64,000 bases of DNA from Spisula solida. Lineage: Eukaryota; Mollusca; Bivalvia; Venerida; Mactridae. A program made the position numbers and the translations under genes. The notes beneath the pieces are model-generated. The model was not told where the DNA came from. It saw only the letters and a list, made by a program, of their open reading frames with translations, and made no database searches. The stretch is taken from NCBI GenBank assembly GCA_947247005.1, contig OX365945.1, positions 37,626,551 to 37,690,550 of the forward strand. Direction: 5' to 3'. Of the stretch, positions 34,914-46,095 are shown piece after piece; within the stretch, counting starts at the first letter, position 1, and every line of letters starts with the position of its first letter.

Positions 34914-37672
34914 TCACTCGTCCACCGTCCACCGTGCAACAATTGGACTGTTTACACTCTAGAGGTCATAGTTTTCACTTAATCTTTATGAAACTTGGTC
35001 ACAATGTTTGTCTCTATGAAATCTAGGCCAAGTTCGTAACTGGGTCATCTGGGTTACAAAACTAGGTCACTAGGTCAAATCAAAGAAAAACCTTGTTAAC
35101 ACTCTAGAGGTCACATTTTTTACCTTATCTTAATGAAACTTTGTCACAATATTTGTCTCTATAAAATCTAGGCAAAGTTGGTAACTGGGTCATCTGGGGT
35201 AAAAAACTAGGTCACTAGGTCAAATCAAAGACAAACCTTGTTAACACTCTAGATGTCACATTTTTAGCTCACCTGCCACAAAGTGGCGAGGTGAGCTTTT
35301 GTGATTGTTTTTTGTCCGTCGTCCGTCTGTCCGATAGCCTTTTCACCGTTAACACTCTAGCACCCCCATTTTTGCTTTGGTCTTCATCAAACTTGGTCAG
35401 TAGTTGTATCTCAATGAAATATAGGTCAAGTTTGAAGTTCATATGGTCATATGGGGTCAAAAACTAGGTCGAAAGGTCAAATAATAGGAAAACCTTGTTA
35501 ACACTCTAGAGGCCATATTTTTGCTTCAATCTTCATGAAGTTTGGTCAAAATGTTGATCAAGTTCGAAGTTGGGTCATATGGGGTCAAAAACTAGGTCGA
35601 AAGGTCAAATAATAGGAAAACCTTATTAACACTCTATAGAGGCCATATTTTTGCTTCAATCTTCATGAAGTTAGGTCAAAATGTTTATCTTGATGACCTT
35701 AAGGTCAAGTTCGAAGTTGGGTCATGAGGGGTCAAAAACTAGGTCAAAAGGTCAAATAATAGGAAAACCTTGTTAACACTCTAGAGGCCATATTTTTGCT
35801 TCAATCTTCTAAAGTTTAGTCAAAATGTTTATCTTGATGACCTTAAGGTCAAGTTCAAAGTTGGGTCATGAGGGGGTCAAAAACTAGGTCAAAAGGTCAA
35901 CTTATAGGAAAACCTTGTAACACTCTAGAGGCCATATTTTTGCTTCAATCTTCATGAAGTTTGGTCAAAATGTTTATCAGTTCGAAGTTGGTTCATGTGG
36001 GGTCAAAAACTAGGTAAAAAGGTCAAATAATAGGAAAACCTTGTTAACACTCTAGAGGCCATATTTTTGCTTAAATCTTCATGAAGTTTAGTCAATATGT
36101 TTATCTTGATGACCTTAAGGTCAAGTTCAAAGTTGGGTCATGTTTAGCAGGTGAGCGCCCCAGGATCTATGATCCTCTTGTTGATATAATCTTAATGAAA
36201 CTTGGTCATAATGTGTTTCTCTATGAACTCTAGGTCAAGTTCACAACTGGGTCATCTGGGGTCAAAAACTAGGTCACAAGGTCACATCAGAGCAAAAAAT
36301 TGTTAAAACTCCAATCGTCACGCTTTTTGCCTTATCTTTATTAAACTTGGTAACAATGTGTATCTCTTTAAAATTTAGGTCATGTTTGCAACTGGGTCAC
36401 CTGGGGTTAAAAACTAGGTCACCAGGTCACATTGATAAAAAACTTTGTTAACACTCTCGAGGTCACATTTTTTAACTAACCTTCATGAACATTGATCACA
36501 ATGTTTGTCTCTATGGAATCTAGGTCAAGTTCGTAACTGGGTCATTTGGGGTTGTACCTCTATTAAATCTAGGTCAAGTTTGCAACTGGGTCATCTTGGG
36601 TCAAAACATAGGTCACCTGGTCACATCAAAGAAAAACATTGTTAACACTCTAGAGGTTGGTCACAATGTGTGTCTCTATGAAATATAGGCTTAGTTCACA
36701 ACTGGGTCATTTTGGGTCAAAACTAGGTCACCAGGTCACATCAAAGAAAAACATTGTCAACACTCTAGAGGTCACATTTTTGACATAATCTTAATGAAAC
36801 TTGGTTACAAGGTATGCCTCTATCAAATCTAGGTCAAGTTTGCATATGGCTCATCCAGGGTAAAAACTAGGTCAATAGGTCACATTGAAGAAAAACCTTG
36901 TTACACTCTAGAGGTCACATTTTTGACATAATCTTAATGAAACTTTGGGTCAAAACTAGGTCACCAGGTCACATCAAAGGAAAACATTGTCAGCACTCTA
37001 GAGGTCACATTTTTGACATAATCTTAATGAAACTTTGTTACAATGTATGCCTCTATCAAATCTAGTTCAAGTTCACAATTGGGTCATCTGGGTTCAAAAA
37101 CTAGGTCACCAGGTCACATCACATAAAAACCTTGTTAACAGTCTAGAGGTCACATTTTTGACATAATCTTAATGAAACTTGGTCACAATGTATGTCTCTA
37201 TGAAATCTAGATCAAGTGCATAATTGGGTCATCTTGGCTCAAAAACTTGGTCACCAGGTCACATTGAAGAAAAACCTTGTTAACACTCTAGAGGTCTCAT
37301 TTTTGACATAATCTTAATGAAACTTGGTCACAATGTATGTCTCTATGAAATCTAGGTCAAGTTCATAATTGGGTCATTTGGGGTCAAAAACTAGGTCACT
37401 AGGTCACATCACAGTAAAACCTTGTTAACACTCTAGAATTCACATTTTTGACATAATCCTAATGAAACTTGGCTCACCAGGTAACATTGAAGAAAAACCT
37501 TGTTTATACTCCCCCCTAGAGGTCACATTTTTTACCTCATCTATATTAAACCTGACACTAAGTGTGTCACTGAAAAATCTTAATCAAATATTAAGGTCAT
37601 ATCATAACAAATACTGATTCTGCCTAAACTGCTAGTCATCAGGTGAGCGCTTTAGGGCCAATAGCCCTCTTG
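34914..37672 (+). mobile_element. HINE family C with nested family B element
   Basis: The head is degraded (only CGTCCACCGTCCACCG microsatellite remains). The core units are C-type (TTAACACTCTAGAGGTCACA, CTTAATGAAACTTGGTCACA, ATGTCTCTATGAAATCTAGG). The tail, 37638-37672, has CAGGTGAGCGC, hairpin AGGGCCAATAGCCCT and CTTGT. It is interrupted at 35272-36181. Confidence 0.75.
35272..36181 (+). mobile_element. HINE family B, complete, nested in family C
   Basis: The head TTAGCTCACCTGCCACAAAG pairs with GTGGCGAGGTGAGC. GTCCGTCGTCCGTCTGTCC follows, then about six B-type core units (CTTGATGACCTTAAGGTCAA). The tail is AGCAGGTGAGCGCC, hairpin AGGATCTATGATCCT and CTTGT. The flanks rejoin C core (CACATTTTT|GATATAATCTTAATG). 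Confidence 0.85.
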
Positions 37673-38640
37673 TTAAGAGATATATTATCATTGTAATTGC
37701 TCAATTTGGTGTTGATATCTTAAAGCATTAAACATCTGCGTGGTTTTATTGCACCTGCAGTAGGTCCGATTGGTGCACACTCTACGATGTCAATGACGTC
37801 GTTTCTTTTGTTTCAGCACCTTAGCTTCATTGACTGGTGCAAATTTAGATAAATTCGAAGCATTCTAGTAAATCAAACATAACAGTTAAAGTTCAGAGAG
37901 ATACTCCAACACGTATATTAATTTTCTGGAAAGATTTTATGTGCAACAGTTAAACATATACCATGTTTAGCGTCCACATTTTACCGTCTGACGCCAGTCT
38001 TAGTAGATGACGTTTTTCGCTCTGTTAACTAGGGCTGAGATTTCCTTTTAGTGCTGGTAGTCTTCATTTTGTCGCCATATTCCCTTTAAAACATTTACAC
38101 CAAGTGTAGACAAGAGTCCTACATACATTCCCACGATTTGTATTTGTATGTTGGACTTCTGTTTTTGATTATGCAGGTGTCAGACCATAGTCTGGTAGTA
38201 ATTCTTTGCGCCGCACATTTCCCTGACGTCGCCTTTTTTGAATGACGCGAAAACTGCATCGGTGCAAATAAATTCATAGTTTTGCTGTTAATGACATTAT
38301 CGACCCTAAATTTCGCACAAAAACGTGCGAAACTGTGGTGTCGACATCGACATCTTTTTTAATGCACAAATAAGAACACTTATTAAGTTATAAGCTCTTG
38401 AATGAAAGCTGATACGTTTTTACAAAATATAAAAGGGCATGCGCCGACACTACCCAACTCGCATTAGTTAATTACCAAAATTAAGAAGGAAATGAAATTT
38501 CAATATCACACATATGTCAAGAAATAACTAATGAATAATATGTGAAAGAGATTCTGGAAAATGATGCGTAGTGTTGAAATGGGAGACAAAGTTCGCGACT
38601 TTTGTGGACAACCCTCGTACATACATGTATGAGTATTTTG
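37673..38640. other. Intron 3 sequence, no gene recognised
   Basis: No repeat or coding region identified. It is less repetitive than its surroundings and leads to the exon 4 acceptor. Confidence 0.5.
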
Positions 38641-38685
38641 TTTTGAATTTTAGATTGGCTAAACTTTACACTTGGTTTATTACAG

Positions 38686-38844
38686 ATTGATGAAGTATTT
38701 GTGACATTTGACCCTCAACCATTAGGAACAGCCTCATTGGCTCAAGTACATAAAGCTACCACAAAGGATGGTGAAGTTCTTGCTGTAAAGATTCAGCATC
38801 CTAAAGTGAAAGCTCATTCATATGTTGATATTAGAACTATGGAA
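38686..38844 (+). CDS. ADCK1: ADCK1 coding exon 4 (Ala-rich loop and catalytic lysine)
   Basis: This exon has 53 codons, residues 144-196. It carries PLGTASLAQVHKA (residues 155-167), the alanine-rich nucleotide loop typical of the ADCK/UbiB family, and VLAVKIQHPKV, whose K178 is the VAIK-type lysine. The acceptor is TTTATTACAG ending at 38685 and the donor is GTAAGT at 38845, both phase 0. The sequence is highly conserved with human ADCK1 and has no internal damage. Confidence 0.95.
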
Positions 38845-38984
38845 GTAAGTAGATCCTTTTTTATGCCCATCTATTGTGGATACCAGGCGATTAGTTTTTG
38901 CATGTAATAAAATAACATTCTATAAATGTATTTCATGCTAGTTATTGAGGTCAGTAGGTCAAAGGTTAAGGTCACTGTGGATGC

Positions 38985-39362
38985 CTTGGTGACATGACTA
39001 TAACAGCACTATACACACCATAAATAAACCTACATTCTATTGATGCCGCCCTAACATGTATATAACAATACTATATACAACATAGAATAAACCTACATAC
39101 TATGGATGCCGCCCTAACATGTCTATTACACCACTATACACAACATAGAATGAACCTACATTTTATACATGCAGTCTGTAACAACACAATACACAACATA
39201 GAATAAACCTATATTCTATGGATGCTGCCCTAACATGTCTATAAGTACACTATATACAACATCGAATAAACCTACATTATATGGATACCACCCTAACATA
39301 TTTATAACAACAATACATACAATATAGAATAAACCAACATTCTATGGATGCCGGCCTTACAT
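38985..39362 (+). repeat. Tandem repeat of about 61 bp, six copies
   Basis: The unit is approximately ACAACATAGAATAAACCTAC then ATTCTATGGATGCCGCCCTA, recurring about every 60 bases. It ends where the family A head begins. Confidence 0.75.
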
Positions 39363-39363
39363 T

Positions 39364-41100
39364 TTTAGCTCACCTGTCACAAAGTGACAGAGTGAGCTTT
39401 TGTGATCACTCTTCGTCCGTCCGTCTGTCCGTCACACTTTTGTGCAGACAATAACTTGAACAGTATTAGAGATATCAATATGAAACTTTATAGGTGAATG
39501 GACCTCATTGATTGGAAGTGCAGTTCACAAGAACCATAACTCTTGATTGCATATTTTTTTAGTTATTCCCCTTAGTAATTTTTTATACTTAATTCTTGTC
39601 CGGGCCATAATTTAAACAGTATTTGACATGTCAATTTGAAACTTCATAGGTGAATAGACCTCATTGAGGGGAAGTGCAGTGCACAAAAACCATAACTCTT
39701 GATTGTATATTTTTTGAGTTATTCCCCTTTGTAATCTTTTATACTTTGTTCTTGTCCGGGCCATAACTTGAACAGTATTAGAGATATCATTTTGAAACTT
39801 CATAGCTGAATAGACCTCATTAAGAGGAAGTGCAGTGCACAAGAAGCATAACTCTTGATTGCATATTTTTTAGTTATTTCCCTTTATAATTTTTGTCGAG
39901 CCCGCTTGCGGTGAACTTTGTCATGCTTTGACCAATGTTGCTTATATTTGGCATGAATGTTCACCTCCATGAGGAGGAGTGTCATGCCCAACCCCCAGGT
40001 TCCTATCTCAAAGGTCAAGGTCACAGTTGGAGGTCAAAGGTCAAATTGAAGCTTGTCCGGACCATAACTTTGTCATGCTTTGACCAATGTTGCTTATATT
40101 TGGCATGAATGTTCACCTCCATGAGGAGGAGTGTAATGCCCAACCCCCAGGTTCCTATCTCAAAGGTCAAGGTCACAGTTGGAGGTCAAAGGTCAAATTG
40201 AAGCTTGTCCGGACCATACCTTTGTCATACAATGACCAATCCTTCTTATATTTGGCATGAATGTTAACCTACATGAGGAGGAGTGTCATGCCCAACCCCC
40301 AGATTCCTATCTCAAAGGTCAAGGTCACAGTTGGAGGTCAAAGGTCAAATTGAAGCTTGTCCGGACCATACCTTTGTCATACATTGACCAATCTTTCTTA
40401 CATTTGGCATGAATGTTAACCTCCATGAGGCGGAGTGTCATGCCCAACCCCCAGGTTCCTATCTCAAAGGTCAAGGTCACAGTTGAAGGTCAAAGATCAA
40501 ATTGAAGGCTAATTTAAGTTGTAGCCAGTTTTCAACGTGCGCCGAGGCTCGACATAATTTGCCAGAGGGCACAAATTTCTAGTTTATACTTAATTCTTGT
40601 CCGGGCCATAACTTGACCGTATTTGAGATATCAATTTGAAACTTCATAGGTGAATAGACCTCATTGAGGGTAAGTACAGTGCAGAAGAACCATAACTCTT
40701 GATTGTATATTTTTGGAGTAATGGCCCTTTGTAATTTTTCATACTTAATTCTTGTCCGGGCCATAACTTGAACAGTATAAGAGATATCAATTTGAAACTT
40801 CATAGCTGAATAGATCTCATTGAGAGGATGTGCAGTGCCCAAGAACCATAACTCTTTATTCTTATTTTAGAGTTGCTCCCCTTTGTATTTTTTCATACTT
40901 AATTCTTGTCCAGGCCATAACTCAAACAGTTTTGGATATATAAATTTGAAAATTCATAGATAAATAAATCTTATTATTACAGTGCAGTGGCAAAGAAATT
41001 ATTACAGTGCAGTGGCAAAGAATAATAACATATTTTTTTAATATTTTTTCTGTGACAAACGCCCCACGGGGAACATAACCCGTCTGCGACGGCTCTTGTT
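39364..41100 (+). mobile_element. Chimeric HINE: family A head, family E core and tail
   Basis: The family A head and microsatellite (39364-39432) run directly into CACACTTTTGTGCAGACAAT, the E-type core. E units of about 156 bp (GGGCCATAACTTGAACAGTA) follow. The E tail, CCCCACGGGGAACATAACCC, hairpin CCGTCTGCGACGG and CTCTTGT, is at 41049-41100. A TCGAGCC-family element is nested at about 39893. Confidence 0.75.
39893..40560 (+). mobile_element. TCGAGCC-family HINE-like element, four 152-bp units
   Basis: TGTCGAGCC near 39895 is inverted as GGCTCGACA near 40545. Four units of exactly 152 bp (ACCAATGTTGCTTATATTTG at 39931, 40083, 40235 and 40387) lie between, each with AAAGGTCAAGGTCACAGTTG and GGAGGTCAAAGGTCAAATTG. 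It interrupts E core. Confidence 0.75.
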
Positions 41101-41227
41101 ATCTCAAGAATATAAATAAATGCCGCACTGGTCAAGCTCACTGGGATATCTAGCATGGTAAAGGTTAAGTAGGTCACCATAGGAAATTGCATGCATTGCA
41201 ACGACAGGTGTTATTTTAAGTAGAGTT

Positions 41228-42819
41228 TTTAGCTCACCTGTCACAAAGTGACAGAGTGAGCTTTTGTGATCACACTTCGTCCGTCGTCCGTCCGTCAGTC
41301 AACAATTGGGTTGTGTCCTCTCTAGAGGTCACAATTTTGGCCTAATCTTTATGAAACTTGGTCACAATGATCATCTCAACAAAATCTAGGTCAAGTTCGA
41401 TATTGGGTCATCTGAGGTCAAAAACTAGCTCACTAGGTCAAATTATAGAAAAAACCTTGTTTTAAACCTTTCAACGTGTAGTCTTCATGGTCACTAAACT
41501 CTCTGCTGTAACTCTCTACTCTCTATACATACAATAAACTTTCATCAACCAATGAAAATGTGTATCAGGGTTCACAGCAGTTTTGTAAAGGTCAAATATC
41601 AAAATATTCCAGTATTTTAACCAGGGTGTGAATTGTAACGGTTAAGTGGAAATCAAAGCGCTGTAGGGAGCGTAGACATTTTCCTGAGGGTCGTGGGTTC
41701 AAACCCCACTGGAACCATAATTTTTATTTTTTATTTTTTAAGTGTTTAGGTATTGTTTTGTCTTTATAGCATGTATTTGTACATTTTCCTGATGGCCGTG
41801 GGTTCAACCCCCACTGGAACCATAATTTTTATTTTTATTCTTTTTGAGTGTTTAGGTATTGTTTTGTCTGTAAAGCATTTATTTGTACATTTTCCTGATG
41901 GTCGTGGGTTCGACCCCCACTGGAACCATAATTTTTATTTTTATTTTTTTTAGTGTTTAGGTATTGTTTTGTCTTTATAACATGTATTTGTACATTTTCC
42001 TGATGGTCGTGGGTTCAACCCCCACTGGAACCATAATTTTTATTTTTTTAAGTGTTTAGGTATTGTTTTGTCTTTATAGCATGTATTTGTACATTTTCCT
42101 GATGGTCGTGGGTTCAACCCCCACTGGAACCATAATTTTTATTTTTTAATTTTTATTTTTTTAAGTGTTTAGGTATTGTTTTGTCTTTATAGCATGTATT
42201 TGTACAGTTATATGGAGGAAAAATATTCCAAAATATTTTGTTTAAAATAAAGGTCAAATCATAGAAAAACCTTGTGTAGTCAGTCACCAGAGGTTACAAT
42301 TTCAACTTTATCTTTATGAAACTTTGTCACAATGATCCTGTCAACAAAATCTAGGCCAAGTTCGATTTTGGGTCATCTGGCGTCAAAAACAAGGTCACAA
42401 TGTCAATTGACATTTACCTGAGGGTCGTGGGTTCAAACCCCACTGGAACCATAATTATTTTTTTAAGTGTTTAGGTATTGTTCTGTCTTTATAACATGTA
42501 TTTGTATAGTTATATGGAGGAAATATTTTGTTTAAATTATAGGTCAGATCATAGAAAAACCCTGTGTAGTCACCAGAGGTTACAATTTCGACTTAATCTT
42601 TATGAAATTTGGTCCTAATAATCATCTCAACACAATCTAGGTTAAGTTTGATATTAATTAAGTCATCTGGGGTCAAACGCTAGGTCACATGGTCAAATCA
42701 TACACAAACTTGCAATAGAGGCTGAATTTCCTTAAATTTTATTTCAGAAAATGTGTAGGATCACCATAGGGGTGTGCATGCACTAGTACAACAGGTGAGC
42801 GACAAAGGGCCCTCTTGTT
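41228..42819 (+). mobile_element. HINE family A with captured segment and amplified SINE units
   Basis: A standard head. A shortened copy of the captured segment (41461-41630) follows, then the five-unit tRNA-like array (41660-42210), a sixth unit near 42423, A core, and a tail ACAGGTGAGCGACAAAGGGC, CTCTTGT with one hairpin arm altered. Confidence 0.75.
41660..42210 (+). repeat. Tandem array of five tRNA-T-arm-containing units (about 105 bp)
   Basis: GGTCGTGGGTTCAA(A/C)CCCCA recurs at about 41691, 41796, 41902, 42007 and 42106. Each copy is followed by CTGGAACCATAATTTTTATT and AAGTGTTTAGGTATTGTTTT. Each unit holds a pol III B box but only the first has an A-box-like segment. Confidence 0.8.
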
Positions 42820-43165
42820 TAACCTTTTTGATTTGGACTTTTATTAGTTAAAGTTTTGCATGCAAGTTACATTCATCACAAATCATGTAACATTGTAACT
42901 TATAGCACTTGATCATCATCAAAAGTCAACAGTACTGGTCAAGTGCAAGAACTTCATTATTATTTTAATCAGAGTGATGCCCCTTTCTTACTTAGACGTT
43001 TCTTGGTTAAAGTTTTATGTGCAAGTTATATCCAGACCAATTTTATACTATCAATGATATTGCATTTAAACTAAGTTGTATTACATATAGGCTGTTTTGA
43101 ACTTAGATTTATGTCACAAATGGCTACGAATAGTCGAGCGCACTGTCTTATGGTCATCTCTTGTT
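42820..43165 (+). mobile_element. HINE, G-like tail fragment abutting exon 5
   Basis: Two weakly similar halves (GTTAAAGTTTTGCATGCAAG, GTTAAAGTTTTATGTGCAAG) precede a tail with ACGAATAGTCGAGCGCACTG, TCTTATGG and CTCTTGTT. This resembles the family G tail at 32213. Headless. The terminus lies within the pyrimidine tract of the exon 5 acceptor. Confidence 0.6.
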
Positions 43166-43172
43166 CTTTCAG

Positions 43173-43331
43173 TTTCTCATTAACCGTGTTGCCTGGGTAT
43201 TTCCTGACTTCCAGTATGTTTGGCTTGCAGAGGAAACCAAGAAGAACTTACCTAAAGAATTAGACTTTGTACAGGAAGGTGAACATTGTGAAAGAGCTGC
43301 TATTATGTTCGGTCACTTCAATTTCCTAAAG
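43173..43331 (+). CDS. ADCK1: ADCK1 coding exon 5 (alpha-C-like glutamate region)
   Basis: This exon has 53 codons, residues 197-249. Its first 21 residues align without gaps to the human segment ending FPEFEFMWLVDE. The block KKNLPKELDFVQEGEH contains the conserved ELDF glutamate and aspartate (E225, D227) and E231, expected to pair with the lysine and nucleotide in UbiB kinases. The acceptor is TTCTTTCAG ending at 43172 and the donor is GTGATT at 43332, phase 0. The acceptor tract directly abuts the 3' terminus of a mobile element (CTCTTGTT ending about 43165). Confidence 0.92.
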
Positions 43332-43450
43332 GTGATTTCAGTAATTAACATGATCAGCAACTGACTGAAGTGAATGATAAAGGCCGCTTATGCTAGTTCG
43401 CCACCAAATTGATCTGGTTGTTAAATTCCAGGGATATGTACTGTGCATCT

Positions 43451-44585
43451 GTGACAGTGGCTACAGTCATGTCCCTTCATGTGGAGAAGTTGTCAGTTGC
43501 CTGGGTGACTTCACTGTGACTGGCTACAGTCATGCCCCTTCACGTGGAGAAGTTGTCAGTTGCCTGGGTGACTACACTGTGACTGGCTACAGTCATGTCC
43601 CTTCATGTGGAAAGGTTGTCAGTTGCCTGGGTGACTTCACTGTGACTGACTACAGTCATGTCCCTTCATGTGGAAAGGTTGTCAGTTGCCTGGGTGACTT
43701 CACTGTGACTGGCTACAGTCATGTCCCTGCATGTTGAGAAGTTTTCAGTTGCCTGGGTGACTTCACTGTGACTGGCTACAGTCATGTCCCTACATGTGGA
43801 TAAGTTGTCAGTTGCTTGGGAGACTACACTGTGACTGGCTACAGTCATGTCCCTGCACGTGGAGAAGTTGTCAGTTGCCTGGGGGACTACACTGTGACTG
43901 GCTACAGTCATGTCCCTGCATGTTGAGAAGTTGTCAGTTGCCTGGGTGACTTCACTGTGACTGGCTACAGTCATGTCCCTGCATGTTGAGAAGTTGTCAG
44001 TTGCCTGGGGGACTACACTGTGACTGGCTACAGTCATGTCCCTTGCATGTGGAGAAGTTGTCAGTTGCCTGGGTGACTTCACTGTGACTGGCTACAGTCA
44101 TATCCCTGCATGTGGAGAAGTTGTCAGTTGCTTGTGGGACTTCACTGTGACTGGCTACAGTTATGTCCCTGCATGTGGAGAAGTTGTCTGTTGCCTGGGG
44201 GACTACACTGTGACTGGCTACAGTCATGTCCCTGCATGTGGAGAAGTTGTCAGTTGCCTGGGGGACTACACTGTGACTGGCTACAGTCATGTCCCTGCAT
44301 GTTGAGAAGTTGTCAGTTGCTTGTGGGACTTCACTGTGACTGGCTACAGTCATGTCCCTGCATGTTGAGAAGTTGTCAGTTGCCTGGGTGACTTCACTGT
44401 GACTGGCTACAGTCATGTCCCTTCATGTTGAGACGTTGTCAGTTGCCTGGGTGACTTCACTGTGACTGGCTACAGTCATGTCCCTGCATGTTGAGAAGTT
44501 GTCAGTTGCCTGGGTGACTTCACTGTGACTGGCTACAGTCATGTCCCTGCATGTGGAGAAGTTGTCAGTTGCTGGGGGACTACAG
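43451..44585 (+). repeat. 63-bp minisatellite, 18 copies
   Basis: GGCTACAGTCATGTCCCTGC recurs every 63 bases (43459, 43522, 43585 and on). As 63 is 21 codons, long open frames arise on both strands. On the plus strand they read GYSHVPACGEVVSCLGDFTVT, with copies carrying TGTTGAG closing the frame. On the minus strand they read MTVASHSVVPQATDNFSTCRD. It is in intron 5, 120 bases after exon 5. I treat the frames as by-products. Confidence 0.95.
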
Positions 44586-45459
44586 GCTAGTACTGGTTAA
44601 TGCTGTTTGTTGTTGGTTTGCTTTTGACAGAGTCAAGAGTCAGTGGTAAGTATGTTGTCATGCGGTTGTTTCCCTACCTGATTGGCCAATGACCTCCGAC
44701 TAAGAAGCATTTGACAGTTGTGTGATACAAGGATTTTAGATACAATACCAAAGCAAGAGAGTTATCCACTTGACCATATTGCCAGCGGTACTGGTTGATA
44801 ATTAACAGTGAATTATTGCTCATCTACAATAACTATAGTTCAATTTTGAACTCTGAGCCATGACCTATCGGACTAGTCCATTTTGGCTGGTAGACCATGG
44901 TTTATTACGTTCGCAGGTCATTATTTAATTATATTATTCTTACATATATCTGTTTGTTATTGGATTACAGTTTAGTGCAGTCGGCAATGTTCAGGATTTC
45001 TAACCCGAACTTCGGTGGTTCAAATTCCCAATTCGCTCATATTTTTAATTCATTAGTTTATGTTATTTAAAGAGTATATAAACTAAAGTTTCTTTTTTTT
45101 AATTAATCCATGAAAATGTGTTGATACATTTTATTTTTCATTTTCACTTATAGCCATTCTACAATACACATGCAAGATCTAAAAATATTTTGAAGCATGT
45201 AACAAATATGACTTGTCACATACTGTTATAACACGGATATTTCAAGTTATGTGCATTTATAAATTAGAAAATGTGTAAATATAAATTAAAAAAAGAAAAA
45301 TATATTTTTTTTGGTGAGATTCGAACTTGCCCTGGTCAGGCAAAAGTTATTTTACAATGTATCAAGCGCTATACCGTCAGGACTAATCAGACACACGGAA
45401 TAGTTGGCCTTAATTATATTACTTATATTTTCCATTAAACCTATACCAACCTATATCGA
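44586..45459. other. Intron 5 sequence with two tRNA-like relics
   Basis: A tRNA-like B box with flanks (GGTGGTTCAAATTCCC near 45022) lies on plus. Another lies on minus near 45308-45390 (CAAGTTCGAATCTCACC, with GACGGTATAGCGCTTGATAC upstream). Neither folds well. No gene is supported. Confidence 0.4.
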
Positions 45460-46006
45460 TTAAAGGTGCTGCCTCACAGATCAGGCTAAAATTTTTGTAT
45501 GACGTAATTTTCCCACCTTACCAAGTATTTATATAATAGAAAGTCACTGGTGGTTGCTTTATGATAGATTTATGGCATATAAGCAATTTAAATCACTCTT
45601 GATATTTGGCACTCAGTATTTTTCTGTTTGAAAATATTGCAGAGTTTTTTTCCAAAATGTTCTGTGAATTATGTAATTCACACATTATCAAACTGTAACT
45701 TCATCAAATTAAAGCCAACACATCTGTGAGATATTCAGTTTGTTTCGCAATTCGTTTTCATCGAATGGAAACAAATTTCAGGCAATTTAAGTGATAGTAG
45801 TGCTGATTCTATAGGGTATTAATACCCTATAGAATTTTGGGTGTTAAAATGCTAAATTACTACAAAATGCCGATATTTCCCAGGTTATTTTTTATGTCAA
45901 TGTGGTTGTTTATGACATATACAGGAAACTACATCAAAATTACATGAATATTAGACAATTTAATTTTATTTTTGCAATACACCAATACGTGAGGCAGTCC
46001 CTTTAA
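45460..46006. mobile_element. piggyBac-like MITE, full length (547 bp)
   Basis: The ends TTAAAGGTGCTGCCTCAC and GTGAGGCAGTCCCTTTAA are inverted copies with two mismatches. TTAA at both edges is the piggyBac-type target. An internal palindrome CTATAGGGTATT/AATACCCTATAG is at 45809-45834. No coding. A second, deleted copy is at 10673. Confidence 0.85.
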
Positions 46007-46095
46007 TGGTTAAAACTTTAAAAGTGCAGTCACGGCTCAATGCTCGAAATCGAACTATAGTTGTTAATGGTCATCATAAATATACAAAAGATGTA

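Noticed and set aside
41690..42130. Cluster of tRNA genes
   Set aside because: Only the T-arm half is repeated; acceptor, D and anticodon arms are absent from the repeated units.
43390..44416. Long open frames of 89-139 codons on both strands
   Set aside because: They are produced by a 63-bp (21-codon) minisatellite; frames exist on both strands and in overlapping registers, with no independent coding signal.
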